From DAOTUB01 sp034437455 (GTDB lineage: Bacteria; Chloroflexota; Anaerolineae; B4-G1): 64,000 nucleotides of DNA. The stretch covers positions 1 through 64,000 of the forward strand of contig DAOTUB010000225.1 of the NCBI GenBank assembly GCA_034437455.1. The letters are read 5' to 3'. Below the pieces are notes generated by a model. It was not told where the DNA came from. It saw only the letters and a list, made by a program, of their open reading frames with translations, and searched no databases. Made by a program: the position numbers and the translations under genes. Each line of letters starts with the position of its first letter. Within the stretch, counting starts at the first letter, position 1. Below, one piece after another: positions 28,404-35,634 of this stretch.

Positions 28404-29909
28404 CTATGCCACAAACTGTATAGCCGCCAACTCCCCTGCGGCCTTGCTGGCAATTTCGTCGATCTTTTGCTGCACATCCTCCGGCAGCGGCTCAGCCTGA
28501 TACGTTGCGAGAATGTCGAGAGCCTTTTGGACCACGATCTCTTTGTAGCTCTTGCCGCCCTTTTCCATCCACGCCTTGGGCGTGTCGCGGTTCAAGAACT
28601 TGGGCCGCCAGAGTTCCTGTCGAAAGTGATCGGCGGTGTGCCGCTGGGTCATAAAATCGCCGCCCGGCCCGACCTTTCGGATCACGTCCAGGCCGATCTT
28701 TTCTCGCGTGATGTCGAAACCCCGGATGATGCGCTTCACGTAGCTGATGATCTCGTCGCTCATGACGATCGCGGCGGGGTTGCCGAGCAGTCCCTGGCCC
28801 ATGTAGCCGATGTCGTGGATCAGGTTTGCCCCATCCAGCGCGGCCATCAGCGTGCCAAAGGCGTGCTCCATGGCGGCCTGCGCGTCGAGCCGGAAAGCGT
28901 CGGTGCCGACGGTGGACCACATGGGAATCTCATAGTAGTGAAAGATGTCGGCAAAGGCCGAGTTGGTCAGGCGCAGAGCGGGCGCGCCATACGAAAAGAT
29001 GCCGGTCTTCATATCCAGGGGCACGACGCCAAAGCCGGAGATGATCGGCGCCCCCTTCGCCTTGAGCTGGTGCAGGACGATGCCGCTCAACGCCTCGGCG
29101 GTGGCCTGCACGATGCCGCCGGCCAGCGTCACCGGGGTGGTTGCTCCAAGCATATCTCCCGGCGTGTAGCAGATAGGAATTCCCTTTTCGGCGCAGAGGA
29201 AAACCTTGCGCACCGCGCCGTGCGAGTGGGTCAGCGGGGCGGTCGGCTCGGAATAGTGGATGAGAAAGGGCTTTTCTCTCAACACGTCCTCCCCGTGGGG
29301 GCGTCGGCCCTCACGGGACGATGCCCCGCCAGCCACGACCGCCGCCATCTCAACGATGACGGCCAAGTCCTCTTGCCCGGCTGCGGTGAAAAAGATCGGC
29401 TTGGCCGAGTGCTCCATCATCGCCTTGACACACTCGATGTACATCGAGTTGGTCGGGACGTCGCTCGGCAGGGCGAAAGAGGCGATAAAGTCGACCTCCT
29501 CGCAATAGTCCGCGACCGTGGCGGCGTTGACCACGTCCTGCAAGCGCGAGGGGCGTATCTCGCCGGTTTCCAGATCGTATGTGCTGATCAAATCCGTCCC
29601 CAACCCAAAGTAGATGTTGCGCCCCTCCAACCGCATGGCCTCCTTTCCTTGCCGGTTGTACATCGTGATGCGAGAAGGGGCGCTGCGGATACTCTCTTCC
29701 ACCAGCCAGTTGGGGATCTGGACGACGTTCCCTTTCACCCGGCACCCGGCCTCTTGCAGGAGTTGGACGCCTCCCTCGTGAAGCACACGCACGCCGACGG
29801 TTTCCAAAACCTCCAGGCTCGCCCGGTGGATCTCTTTGATCTGCTCCTCCGTCAGGATCCGGTAGCTGGGTTTGCATTGAGTCTTGACGCCACTGTTCAC
29901 GATATCCAC
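28404..29909 (-). CDS. MttB-family (trimethylamine/glycine betaine type) methyltransferase 1
   Basis: A 501-residue TIM-barrel methyltransferase of the MttB superfamily, moving a methyl group from a quaternary or tertiary amine to a cognate corrinoid protein. Conserved blocks: LTEEQIKEIHRASLEVLETVGV, GTDLISTYDLETGEIRPS, IHYSEPTAPLTHSH, CYTPGDMLGATTPVTLAGG and HDIGYMGQGLLGNP. There is no internal amber codon, so this is a non-pyrrolysine member like the glycine-betaine (MtgB) or carnitine/proline-betaine demethylases, not true pyrrolysine MttB. Residues about 195-208 (ASSREGRRPHGED) come from an inserted palindrome between VVAGG and VLREKPFLIHYSEP. The corrinoid protein gene lies 18 bp upstream on the same strand. 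Confidence 0.88.
   Translation of the reverse strand: MDIVNSGVKTQCKPSYRILTEEQIKEIHRASLEVLETVGVRVLHEGGVQLLQEAGCRVKGNVVQIPNWLVEESIRSAPSRITMYNRQGKEAMRLEGRNIYFGLGTDLISTYDLETGEIRPSRLQDVVNAATVADYCEEVDFIASFALPSDVPTNSMYIECVKAMMEHSAKPIFFTAAGQEDLAVIVEMAAVVAGGASSREGRRPHGEDVLREKPFLIHYSEPTAPLTHSHGAVRKVFLCAEKGIPICYTPGDMLGATTPVTLAGGIVQATAEALSGIVLHQLKAKGAPIISGFGVVPLDMKTGIFSYGAPALRLTNSAFADIFHYYEIPMWSTVGTDAFRLDAQAAMEHAFGTLMAALDGANLIHDIGYMGQGLLGNPAAIVMSDEIISYVKRIIRGFDITREKIGLDVIRKVGPGGDFMTQRHTADHFRQELWRPKFLNRDTPKAWMEKGGKSYKEIVVQKALDILATYQAEPLPEDVQQKIDEIASKAAGELAAIQFVA
29286..29327 (-). repeat. in-frame palindromic element, copy in the MttB gene
   Basis: A 42-bp element with core CCCCGTGGGGGCGTCGGCCC, in the opposite orientation to the copy at 27804-27845 and 81 percent identical to it. 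It is read as 14 in-frame codons. Comparison with MttB proteins from memory suggests the residues are extra. Confidence 0.75.
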
Positions 29910-29927
29910 TCCTTGCAGGGTGTAGAC

Positions 29928-30572
29928 TTATACTCCGATCAATTGCCTGACGACGCCGACTGCCTCATTTGCGTTCTCGGCATAAGCGTCGGCGCCGATG
30001 GTCGTTGCCCAGTCGGGGCCGGTCGGCGCGCCGCCGATGACGACCTTGACCTGTTCGCGCAGCCCGGCCTTTTTCAACGCCTCAATGACCGCCTCCTGGT
30101 TGCGCATCGTCGTCGTCAGCAGCGCCGACAGGCCGACGACGTTCGCGCCGGTCTCTTGGACTTGCTCGACGAACGTGGCCACAGACACGTCTACCCCCAG
30201 GTCGTGTACCTGGAAGCCGGCCGCCGAGAGCATCGTCGCCACCAGGCTCTTGCCGATCTCGTGGATGTCTCCCTCGACGGTGCCGATGACGACGGTGCCG
30301 AGCACCTGGCGCTGTTCCTTCCGCTCCATCAGCACCGGCTCGAACACCTTCATCGCGGTCTTCATCGCCTCAGTCGCCATCATCAGGTCGGGGATAAAGT
30401 ATTCCTCGCTCTCGAACTTGTCGCCGACGATCTGCATACCGACGTTTAGCGCCTCTTCGATGGCCGTCAACGGTGCGATATCCGCCTCCAACGCCTGCGT
30501 CGCCAGTTTTTGTGCCTGCTCAGGCTCGCCGACGACGACAGCATCTTTCAATTGGTTCAAAATCTCGCTCAT
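29928..30572 (-). CDS. methyltransferase corrinoid protein (MtbC/MttC type)
   Basis: A 214-residue cobalamin-binding protein. The N-terminal helical cap (residues 1-85, with the GMQIVGDKFESEEYFIPDLMMA signature) is followed by the B12 Rossmann domain. The cobalt-ligand motif DxHxxG is GDIHEIGK (D102, H104, G107), then LGVDVSVATFVEQV, LSALLTTTM and VIGGAPTG. It shuttles a methyl group between MttB-type enzymes and an acceptor methyltransferase. It is the first gene of the unit with MttB1 and the homocysteine-type methyltransferase. The second MttB gene lies 400 bp further upstream. No RamA-type activase is seen in the window. Confidence 0.93.
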   Translation of the reverse strand: MSEILNQLKDAVVVGEPEQAQKLATQALEADIAPLTAIEEALNVGMQIVGDKFESEEYFIPDLMMATEAMKTAMKVFEPVLMERKEQRQVLGTVVIGTVEGDIHEIGKSLVATMLSAAGFQVHDLGVDVSVATFVEQVQETGANVVGLSALLTTTMRNQEAVIEALKKAGLREQVKVVIGGAPTGPDWATTIGADAYAENANEAVGVVRQLIGV

Positions 30573-30969
30573 TTTTGTCTCCTTGTTTCTGACTACTGGC
30601 TACAACAAAATTTCACCTGTGTGCGTCATTCCGAGCGACCGGAGGGAGTCGAGGAATCTCTGCGGCTTGTCTACGAAAGCGGAGATTCCTCGACTTCACT
30701 CCGCTATCGCTCCGTTCCGCTACTAAGAAACTTCCCTGTTATCGTCATTTCGAGCGACCAGAGGGAGTCGAGAAATCTCCGTTGTCGAGCGTGGAGACCC
30801 TTCGACTCCGCTACGCTCCGCTCAGGGTGACGAATACGTTCAGTTTCTTGCTCACTGAACAACGCCGCGGCGTTGTGGATTACTCGGAATGACGAGTGTC
30901 TGAGGTCAGATTTGCCTATCCAATCCAATGGCGGTGGTTAGCGTCGGATTGTCCCAATCCGCAACCGCC
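30573..30969. repeat. tandem dispersed repeats between corrinoid and second MttB genes
   Basis: Two copies of a GTCATTCCGAGCGACCGGAG-type repeat (30625-30660 and 30744-30779), each followed by a reverse-complementary partner (GGAGATTCCTCGACT at about 30680 and GGAGACCCTTCGACT at about 30799). They form two consecutive long hairpins ending in TACGCTCCGCTCAGGGTGACG. A related word (ACTCGGAATGACGAGT) follows at 30880-30896. No gene. The tract would probably separate transcription of the two MttB genes. Confidence 0.75.
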
Positions 30970-32430
30970 CTACCGACCTGGCAAACGGTTCATTCCGGCG
31001 GCTTGCGCCGCACGCAATGTGATGGCCTCTAATTCGCGCCTGACGTCGTCGGACATAGGGTGAGGTTCGTAGGCAGCGATGAGCTTTTCGACGCGCCGGT
31101 GGGCGCGTTCGGCGGCGTCCAGGCTGCCCTTTGCCTCCCAGTTGCGGCGGAAATCGCGGTCCACCACCGGGCTGGGGATGAACAGTTCCTCGCGGAACCA
31201 GTGGCGCGTGTGGGGCGTGATCAAAAAGTTGCCCGCGTGCCCCACCTGGCGGATGACGTCCAGCCCCAGCGGCGTCTCTCGCTCGGCCACCCCGGCCACG
31301 AGCCGCTTCGCCATCCCCACGATATCGGCGTCGATCGCCAGTTTCTCCAGGCTGAAGCAGCTCTCGAAATCGAGCATGCCGGGGCCAGAGATCATGTTGA
31401 TGCCCGCCAGCGCCCCCAACACCGCGCCGATACCCGACTCGAACCCACACTGGCCGTCCACGATCTTGGCGTCGGACATTCCCAGGTAGGCGTGGGTGGG
31501 CAGCCCAAGGGATTTGCCCACCTCGGCGTAGGCGCAGTCGATCATCATCGTCTCGATGGCGCCCATCGGGGTGGTGCCGGCGCGCATGTCGAAAGCTGCC
31601 GGAGAGCCGCCCCAGACGATAGGCGCGCCCGGATTGACCAGTTGATGGACGGTGACGCCGCTCAGGTTCTCGGCGGTGTGTTGGACGACCGCGCCCAGAA
31701 GCGTCGCGGGCGCGGTGGCTCCCGCCAGCGGCATGCTCACCAGCTCCGCCGGCACCCGGTACTGGGCGCAGTCCATCAAGTTCTCGCAGGTGATCTCGGA
31801 CCAGAGGAGCGGCGGCGAAGGACAGACATCGAACACGGCCCGGGGCTTTTCCGCCAATGCCTCCTCGCTGCCAGCCACCGCCACGAGCAAGTCTTTCATC
31901 GTGCTCCAGGTCTCGACGGCGAACGCGCCGGTGACGATCGGTTTGCTGGTGTAGAGCAGCACCAGGTAGAGTCGGTAGAGATCGGAAATTTCCTGCGGGA
32001 CGTCGGCGCAGACGAGAGAGGTGGCGACTCCGTCCAGCGGATCCAGCTCGTCGGCCAGTTGGACGAAGCGCACGCAGTCGGCGGTGTTCGGCGGGCGAGA
32101 CTTGGTCGTGCCGTGATCGAGAATCTCGATGGCGGCAGACCCCGAGTCATAGTGGACGTCGTCGCCGCCATAGTGCACTGTGGGCTGGCCGTCGGCGTCG
32201 TAGAGGTGAAACGACGACGGAGCCGTCTCAACCGCCTGGTGGGCCAGTTCAGGCGGGATGAGCGCCACCTGCGCCTCGAAATCCACCTTCGCGCCGTGCT
32301 CGGCCAGGAGATGCAGCGCGCGCTCCGAGTGAACGCGCACGCCGGGGTCGACCAACAAGTCGTAGGCCTCGGCGACGACACGCTCGATCGTTTCGGGAGA
32401 AAGAAAGCGTAGAGAAGGTCGTATGGTCAT
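30970..32430 (-). CDS. MttB-family methyltransferase 2
   Basis: A 486-residue second member of the MttB superfamily, clearly divergent from MttB1. Shared blocks include LSPETIERVVAEAYDLLVDPGV at the start, YDSGSAAIEILDHGT, LVCADVPQEISDLYRLYLVL, SMPLAGATAPATLLGAVVQHTAENLSG, GAPIVWGGSPAAFDMR and CGFESGIGAVLGALAGINMISGPGM. There is no in-frame amber codon, so it is non-pyrrolysine. It lacks the inserted palindrome found in MttB1. The substrate is probably a different methylated amine. It may share the single downstream corrinoid protein. The C-terminus ends NRLPGR. Confidence 0.85.
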   Translation of the reverse strand: MTIRPSLRFLSPETIERVVAEAYDLLVDPGVRVHSERALHLLAEHGAKVDFEAQVALIPPELAHQAVETAPSSFHLYDADGQPTVHYGGDDVHYDSGSAAIEILDHGTTKSRPPNTADCVRFVQLADELDPLDGVATSLVCADVPQEISDLYRLYLVLLYTSKPIVTGAFAVETWSTMKDLLVAVAGSEEALAEKPRAVFDVCPSPPLLWSEITCENLMDCAQYRVPAELVSMPLAGATAPATLLGAVVQHTAENLSGVTVHQLVNPGAPIVWGGSPAAFDMRAGTTPMGAIETMMIDCAYAEVGKSLGLPTHAYLGMSDAKIVDGQCGFESGIGAVLGALAGINMISGPGMLDFESCFSLEKLAIDADIVGMAKRLVAGVAERETPLGLDVIRQVGHAGNFLITPHTRHWFREELFIPSPVVDRDFRRNWEAKGSLDAAERAHRRVEKLIAAYEPHPMSDDVRRELEAITLRAAQAAGMNRLPGR

Positions 32431-32462
32431 GTTAACTCCTTATGCCAGATTCACGGCTCCAT

Positions 32463-33041
32463 CTAGTGGAGCCATTTGACTTGACCCGGCGGCCAGTAGA
32501 CGAGCCAGGCTCGCCCGAGGACCTGGTCCGCCGGTACAGGGCCAAAGTAGCGGGAATCTCGGGAACAGGGCCGGTTATCGCCCAGGACAAAGATGTGCAG
32601 TGGCGGCACGAGCGTCGGTGGGTAGTGCGGCCCGCCCAGTTGGGTGGCCCAGGGTTCATCCAGTAGTTGGCCGTCAATAAAGACCTGACCGTCTCGCACC
32701 TCCACCGTCTCGCCGGGCAGCGCCACCACTCGCTTGATCAGCGGGGTTTCCTCGCTTTCCACCTCGAAGGTGAGCACGTCTCCTCGGCGCGGGCCGTGAG
32801 CAAAGCGGTAGGTGACTTTTTCCACCATCACCCGATAGTCATAGTAGAGGTTGGGCTGCATACTCGGCCCGTCCACCGTGATTGCCTGAACTACAAAGAC
32901 GTTGACGAGCAAGGCAATGAGCACAGCCGGCACAACCGTGCTCGCCACCTCCCACAAGACCCGCAAGAGGAAACGTCCAGCACCAAGTGCTGAGCCATGC
33001 TCTCCAGCCTCTGGCTCTGGGCCAATGTTCGTTTCGTCCAT
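32463..33041 (-). CDS. lepB: signal peptidase I
   Basis: A 192-residue type I signal peptidase that releases exported proteins after membrane passage. One membrane anchor (residues about 28-52) is followed by catalytic Ser60 in ITVDGPSMQPNL and general-base Lys103 in PLIKRVVALPGE. Box E reads VLGDNRPCSRDSRYFGPV. The length is typical of the single-anchor Gram-positive-like type. It is four bases downstream of the flavin reductase-like gene, so the two are cotranscribed. It could process the large exported DUF11 protein encoded nearby. Confidence 0.93.
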   Translation of the reverse strand: MDETNIGPEPEAGEHGSALGAGRFLLRVLWEVASTVVPAVLIALLVNVFVVQAITVDGPSMQPNLYYDYRVMVEKVTYRFAHGPRRGDVLTFEVESEETPLIKRVVALPGETVEVRDGQVFIDGQLLDEPWATQLGGPHYPPTLVPPLHIFVLGDNRPCSRDSRYFGPVPADQVLGRAWLVYWPPGQVKWLH

Positions 33042-33044
33042 TCG

Positions 33045-33629
33045 TTATTTTCCTTTCTCGGTGTTGAACCCTTTGCCTTCTTTGTATCCTGTCCCGATAG
33101 GCTCTCCAATACAATAGTACCGATTGTCCAGGGCGTAGATGATGGGAGCCAGCCTGGTCATATCCGCGATCACCTGGCGTCCCTCTCTCTCGACGACAAA
33201 CTTCTCGTCGACGTGGGCCTGGATCACCTCTCCCACAAAGATCTGCCGATGCTGGATCGAGAACTCCTTGACCACTCGACATTCCAGGTTCACGGGACAT
33301 TCCCGGATCATTGGGGCTGTGCCCAGCTCTCCATAGAACGTCTCGAATAACGCCGACTTGTCGACCTCACTACCGGACACGATCCCGCAGTAATCCGTCA
33401 CCGCCAACATGTCGGTGGAGGGAAAATTGACGCTATACGTTCCATGCTCGAGAATCCCCCGATTGGTATAGTGTGTCTGCCCCGACGAGATGTACACCAG
33501 GGGCGGGTTGATGCCCATGACCCCGCAATCTCCCAACGTGGCATAGTTGGGCTTGCCATTGACGTTCGCGCCCGCGAGGATGATGGGGATTGGATATACG
33601 AGTGGAACCGCGCCGAACTTGATTTTCAT
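33045..33629 (-). CDS. flavin reductase-like FMN-binding protein
   Basis: A 194-residue protein of the flavoredoxin/flavin reductase-like domain family, a split beta-barrel that binds FMN. Blocks: YPIPIILAGANVNGKPNYATL, GINPPLVYISSGQTHYTNRGI, FSVNFPSTD-like YSVNFPSTDMLAVTDYCG, then FVGEVIQAHVDE. The ATG at 33629 has GAGG upstream and matches the family start; the longer frame to 33659 adds a basic leader with no support. Reduction partner and substrate are unknown. It forms a two-gene unit with lepB. Confidence 0.85.
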   Translation of the reverse strand: MKIKFGAVPLVYPIPIILAGANVNGKPNYATLGDCGVMGINPPLVYISSGQTHYTNRGILEHGTYSVNFPSTDMLAVTDYCGIVSGSEVDKSALFETFYGELGTAPMIRECPVNLECRVVKEFSIQHRQIFVGEVIQAHVDEKFVVEREGRQVIADMTRLAPIIYALDNRYYCIGEPIGTGYKEGKGFNTEKGK

Positions 33630-33698
33630 AGTTCTACCTCTTCTGGGATGCAGGGCCAAGTATAACCGGGAATGGACTGGGTGGCAAGCCCGGCGCGT

Positions 33699-35624
33699 TC
33701 ACAGAGCCACGATAGCACAGCGGGCTGGCCCAAACTCTGCGTGCAACCAACCATCCTCCAGCGAGAACTCGTCATCGCTCAATAAATCCGAGAGGCGCGA
33801 CTGACCGGTGGGCAGCCGAACGTGGAAGGGCTGCGCGGCCCTCCAGTCCAGACTGATGATGATGCCGACTGCTTGCTCACCTCGGCGGCGCACCACGGCC
33901 CGAATGTGCGGATTCTCCGGCCACAACAACTCGAAAGTGGCCGGATCAGGGGCGACGATCATGTCGGCGTAGCGGGCGCGGATGGCGAGGGTGCGCTGGA
34001 TCCACGCCACCAAATTCGGCTCGCGCTCCCATGCATAGGCGGTCTGGCTGAAGAGCGGCAGTCGCTCGGCAGGATAGTCGGGCAGCTCGTCCGATTCAAA
34101 ATCGAGGCCGGTGTTGACCGGCCTGGTCTCGGCGATATCGAACCCCGCGTGGCAGAACGGGAGCGTGGGCAGCAGACAGCCCAGCGCCCAGATCAACCGC
34201 GCGTAGGGCAGGCCGCCGGGACGGGCAGCGGCGCGAGGCGTGTTGTGGCTTTCGGGCGCAGTGAAGAAAGGGATCGGGTAGCCCCTCTGGTCAAAGGTGT
34301 GCAACATCTCATCCACCAACTTGTGCGGCCGGTACGCCATCCACCAGTAGTTGCCGATGACGGCGTTGTAGCCCTCGTCGCGGCTCTCGCGGCTGATGGC
34401 AAAGTTCTCGTCCCAAAACGCAAAATCCGGGTTGATCTGGCGGGCCGCGTCCACCATGCGCTGCTTCAGCGCCATCGGCAGCGCGTGGCCCATGTCGATC
34501 ATCACGCCGTCAATGCCAAAGCTGCGCTGGTAGTGAGGCAGGATGCCGACGATGCGCTCCCACAGCGGCTCGACCCGGTTCTCGGGCTGGGCCAGGCGGC
34601 GGTCGTACATGCGCAGCGTGTTGTAAGCGATATAGTTAAAGTCGGGATGATCGTACAGGCGCAGATAGGTGACGTCGCTCCAGGGAGGCTGGGTGTCGTC
34701 GGGCGGCCAGTCGGCGAACGCGCCCGGGATGCGGGCGCGCGTCCCATCGTCGAGCACGCCGATCCAGCGGCCCTCGTCCAAATGAACGTTCTCCGGTCGC
34801 GGCGGCGGCGTGAACATCTCGCGATAAATGGGGTGAGGTGGAATGAGATCGCTGAAATCCCTCCGCTCAACCTGCTCCTTGATCTGCGCCAGTTCCTCTG
34901 GCGTAAAAATGGGCGGGCCGTAGGCGTCCTCCCGTAGTTCGCCCGCCTGCCGGTCGGGGACGTCGGCGCGGATCCAGTAGAACCACTCTGGATGCTCGGT
35001 CACCCAGTCGGCGTCTCTGGACGCGGTGCGGAAGGCGAACTCGACGACGACGCGCAGCCCCAGGTGGTGGGCCGCCTCGACAAAGGCAGTGAACTCGGTC
35101 TCGGCGTCAAGCTCTAGCGCGGGTTCGGCCAGGCGGGGATCGAGCCGGTAGGGATTCTGGATGGCATAGACGGAGCCGAGCGTGCCTTTGTGCCCGTCCT
35201 CGCCGATGGCCGTGATGGGCAGCAGGTGGATCGTGTTGAACCCCAGATTCTTGACATAGGGCAGCGTGGCGATGGCCTTGAGAAACGTGCCCGTCTCCAT
35301 CCAACCGTCGCCGATGGGATCGAGGCCCACCTCGCCATCGCCGTCGTGGTCAAAGCCGGTGGCCGCGCGGACCAGCGTGTTGTAGATCACGGCGTGTCTC
35401 GACCACTCGCCCCCGCCTCCCCCGGTGACGAGCGGCTCCTGAGGCTGAGTCTCAATCCACCCGATGCGGTCGAGAAAAAAGCGGTAGGGGTTGACCGGTC
35501 GTCGGGCGGGCGAGCCGGTCGGGTCGAGCCACAGTCCCGGCACGGCGTAGCTGGCATCTTCGCCTTTGCCCATATTCAACGCCTGCGCGAGTTTTTGCTC
35601 GACAAGATCGAGTGCTGCTGTCAT
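33699..35624 (-). CDS. alpha-amylase-like (GH13 superfamily) glycoside hydrolase
   Basis: A 641-residue protein with a GH13-like (beta/alpha)8 barrel. Barrel landmarks: NTIHLLPITAIG early, LGLRVVVEFAFRT as the second strand, GIDGVMIDMGHALP with the likely nucleophile Asp near 375, FAFWDENFA with the likely acid/base Glu near 405, and FFTAPESHNTPR as the His/Asp-type fourth region (here Ser-His-Asn, so the usual HD pair is altered). There is no signal peptide, hence a cytoplasmic place. The C-terminal beta domain (AVRRRGEQAVGIIISLDW) is typical. It resembles GH13_3/maltosyltransferase-like enzymes in outline, but I would not name the reaction. It starts ten bases downstream of the giant DUF11 gene. 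Confidence 0.7.
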   Translation of the reverse strand: MTAALDLVEQKLAQALNMGKGEDASYAVPGLWLDPTGSPARRPVNPYRFFLDRIGWIETQPQEPLVTGGGGGEWSRHAVIYNTLVRAATGFDHDGDGEVGLDPIGDGWMETGTFLKAIATLPYVKNLGFNTIHLLPITAIGEDGHKGTLGSVYAIQNPYRLDPRLAEPALELDAETEFTAFVEAAHHLGLRVVVEFAFRTASRDADWVTEHPEWFYWIRADVPDRQAGELREDAYGPPIFTPEELAQIKEQVERRDFSDLIPPHPIYREMFTPPPRPENVHLDEGRWIGVLDDGTRARIPGAFADWPPDDTQPPWSDVTYLRLYDHPDFNYIAYNTLRMYDRRLAQPENRVEPLWERIVGILPHYQRSFGIDGVMIDMGHALPMALKQRMVDAARQINPDFAFWDENFAISRESRDEGYNAVIGNYWWMAYRPHKLVDEMLHTFDQRGYPIPFFTAPESHNTPRAAARPGGLPYARLIWALGCLLPTLPFCHAGFDIAETRPVNTGLDFESDELPDYPAERLPLFSQTAYAWEREPNLVAWIQRTLAIRARYADMIVAPDPATFELLWPENPHIRAVVRRRGEQAVGIIISLDWRAAQPFHVRLPTGQSRLSDLLSDDEFSLEDGWLHAEFGPARCAIVAL

Positions 35625-35634
35625 ATTTCTCCCT

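Noticed and set aside
28467..30449. Plus-strand 660-codon open frame
   Set aside because: It is antisense to the MttB and corrinoid protein genes, which match families along their full length. The long frame is a by-product of GC-rich codon use.
31060..32412. Plus-strand 450-codon open frame
   Set aside because: Antisense to the second MttB gene; low-complexity His/Arg-rich translation with no family match.
28404..32430. Pyrrolysine-containing MttB
   Set aside because: Neither MttB frame contains an internal TAG, so both are non-pyrrolysine family members.
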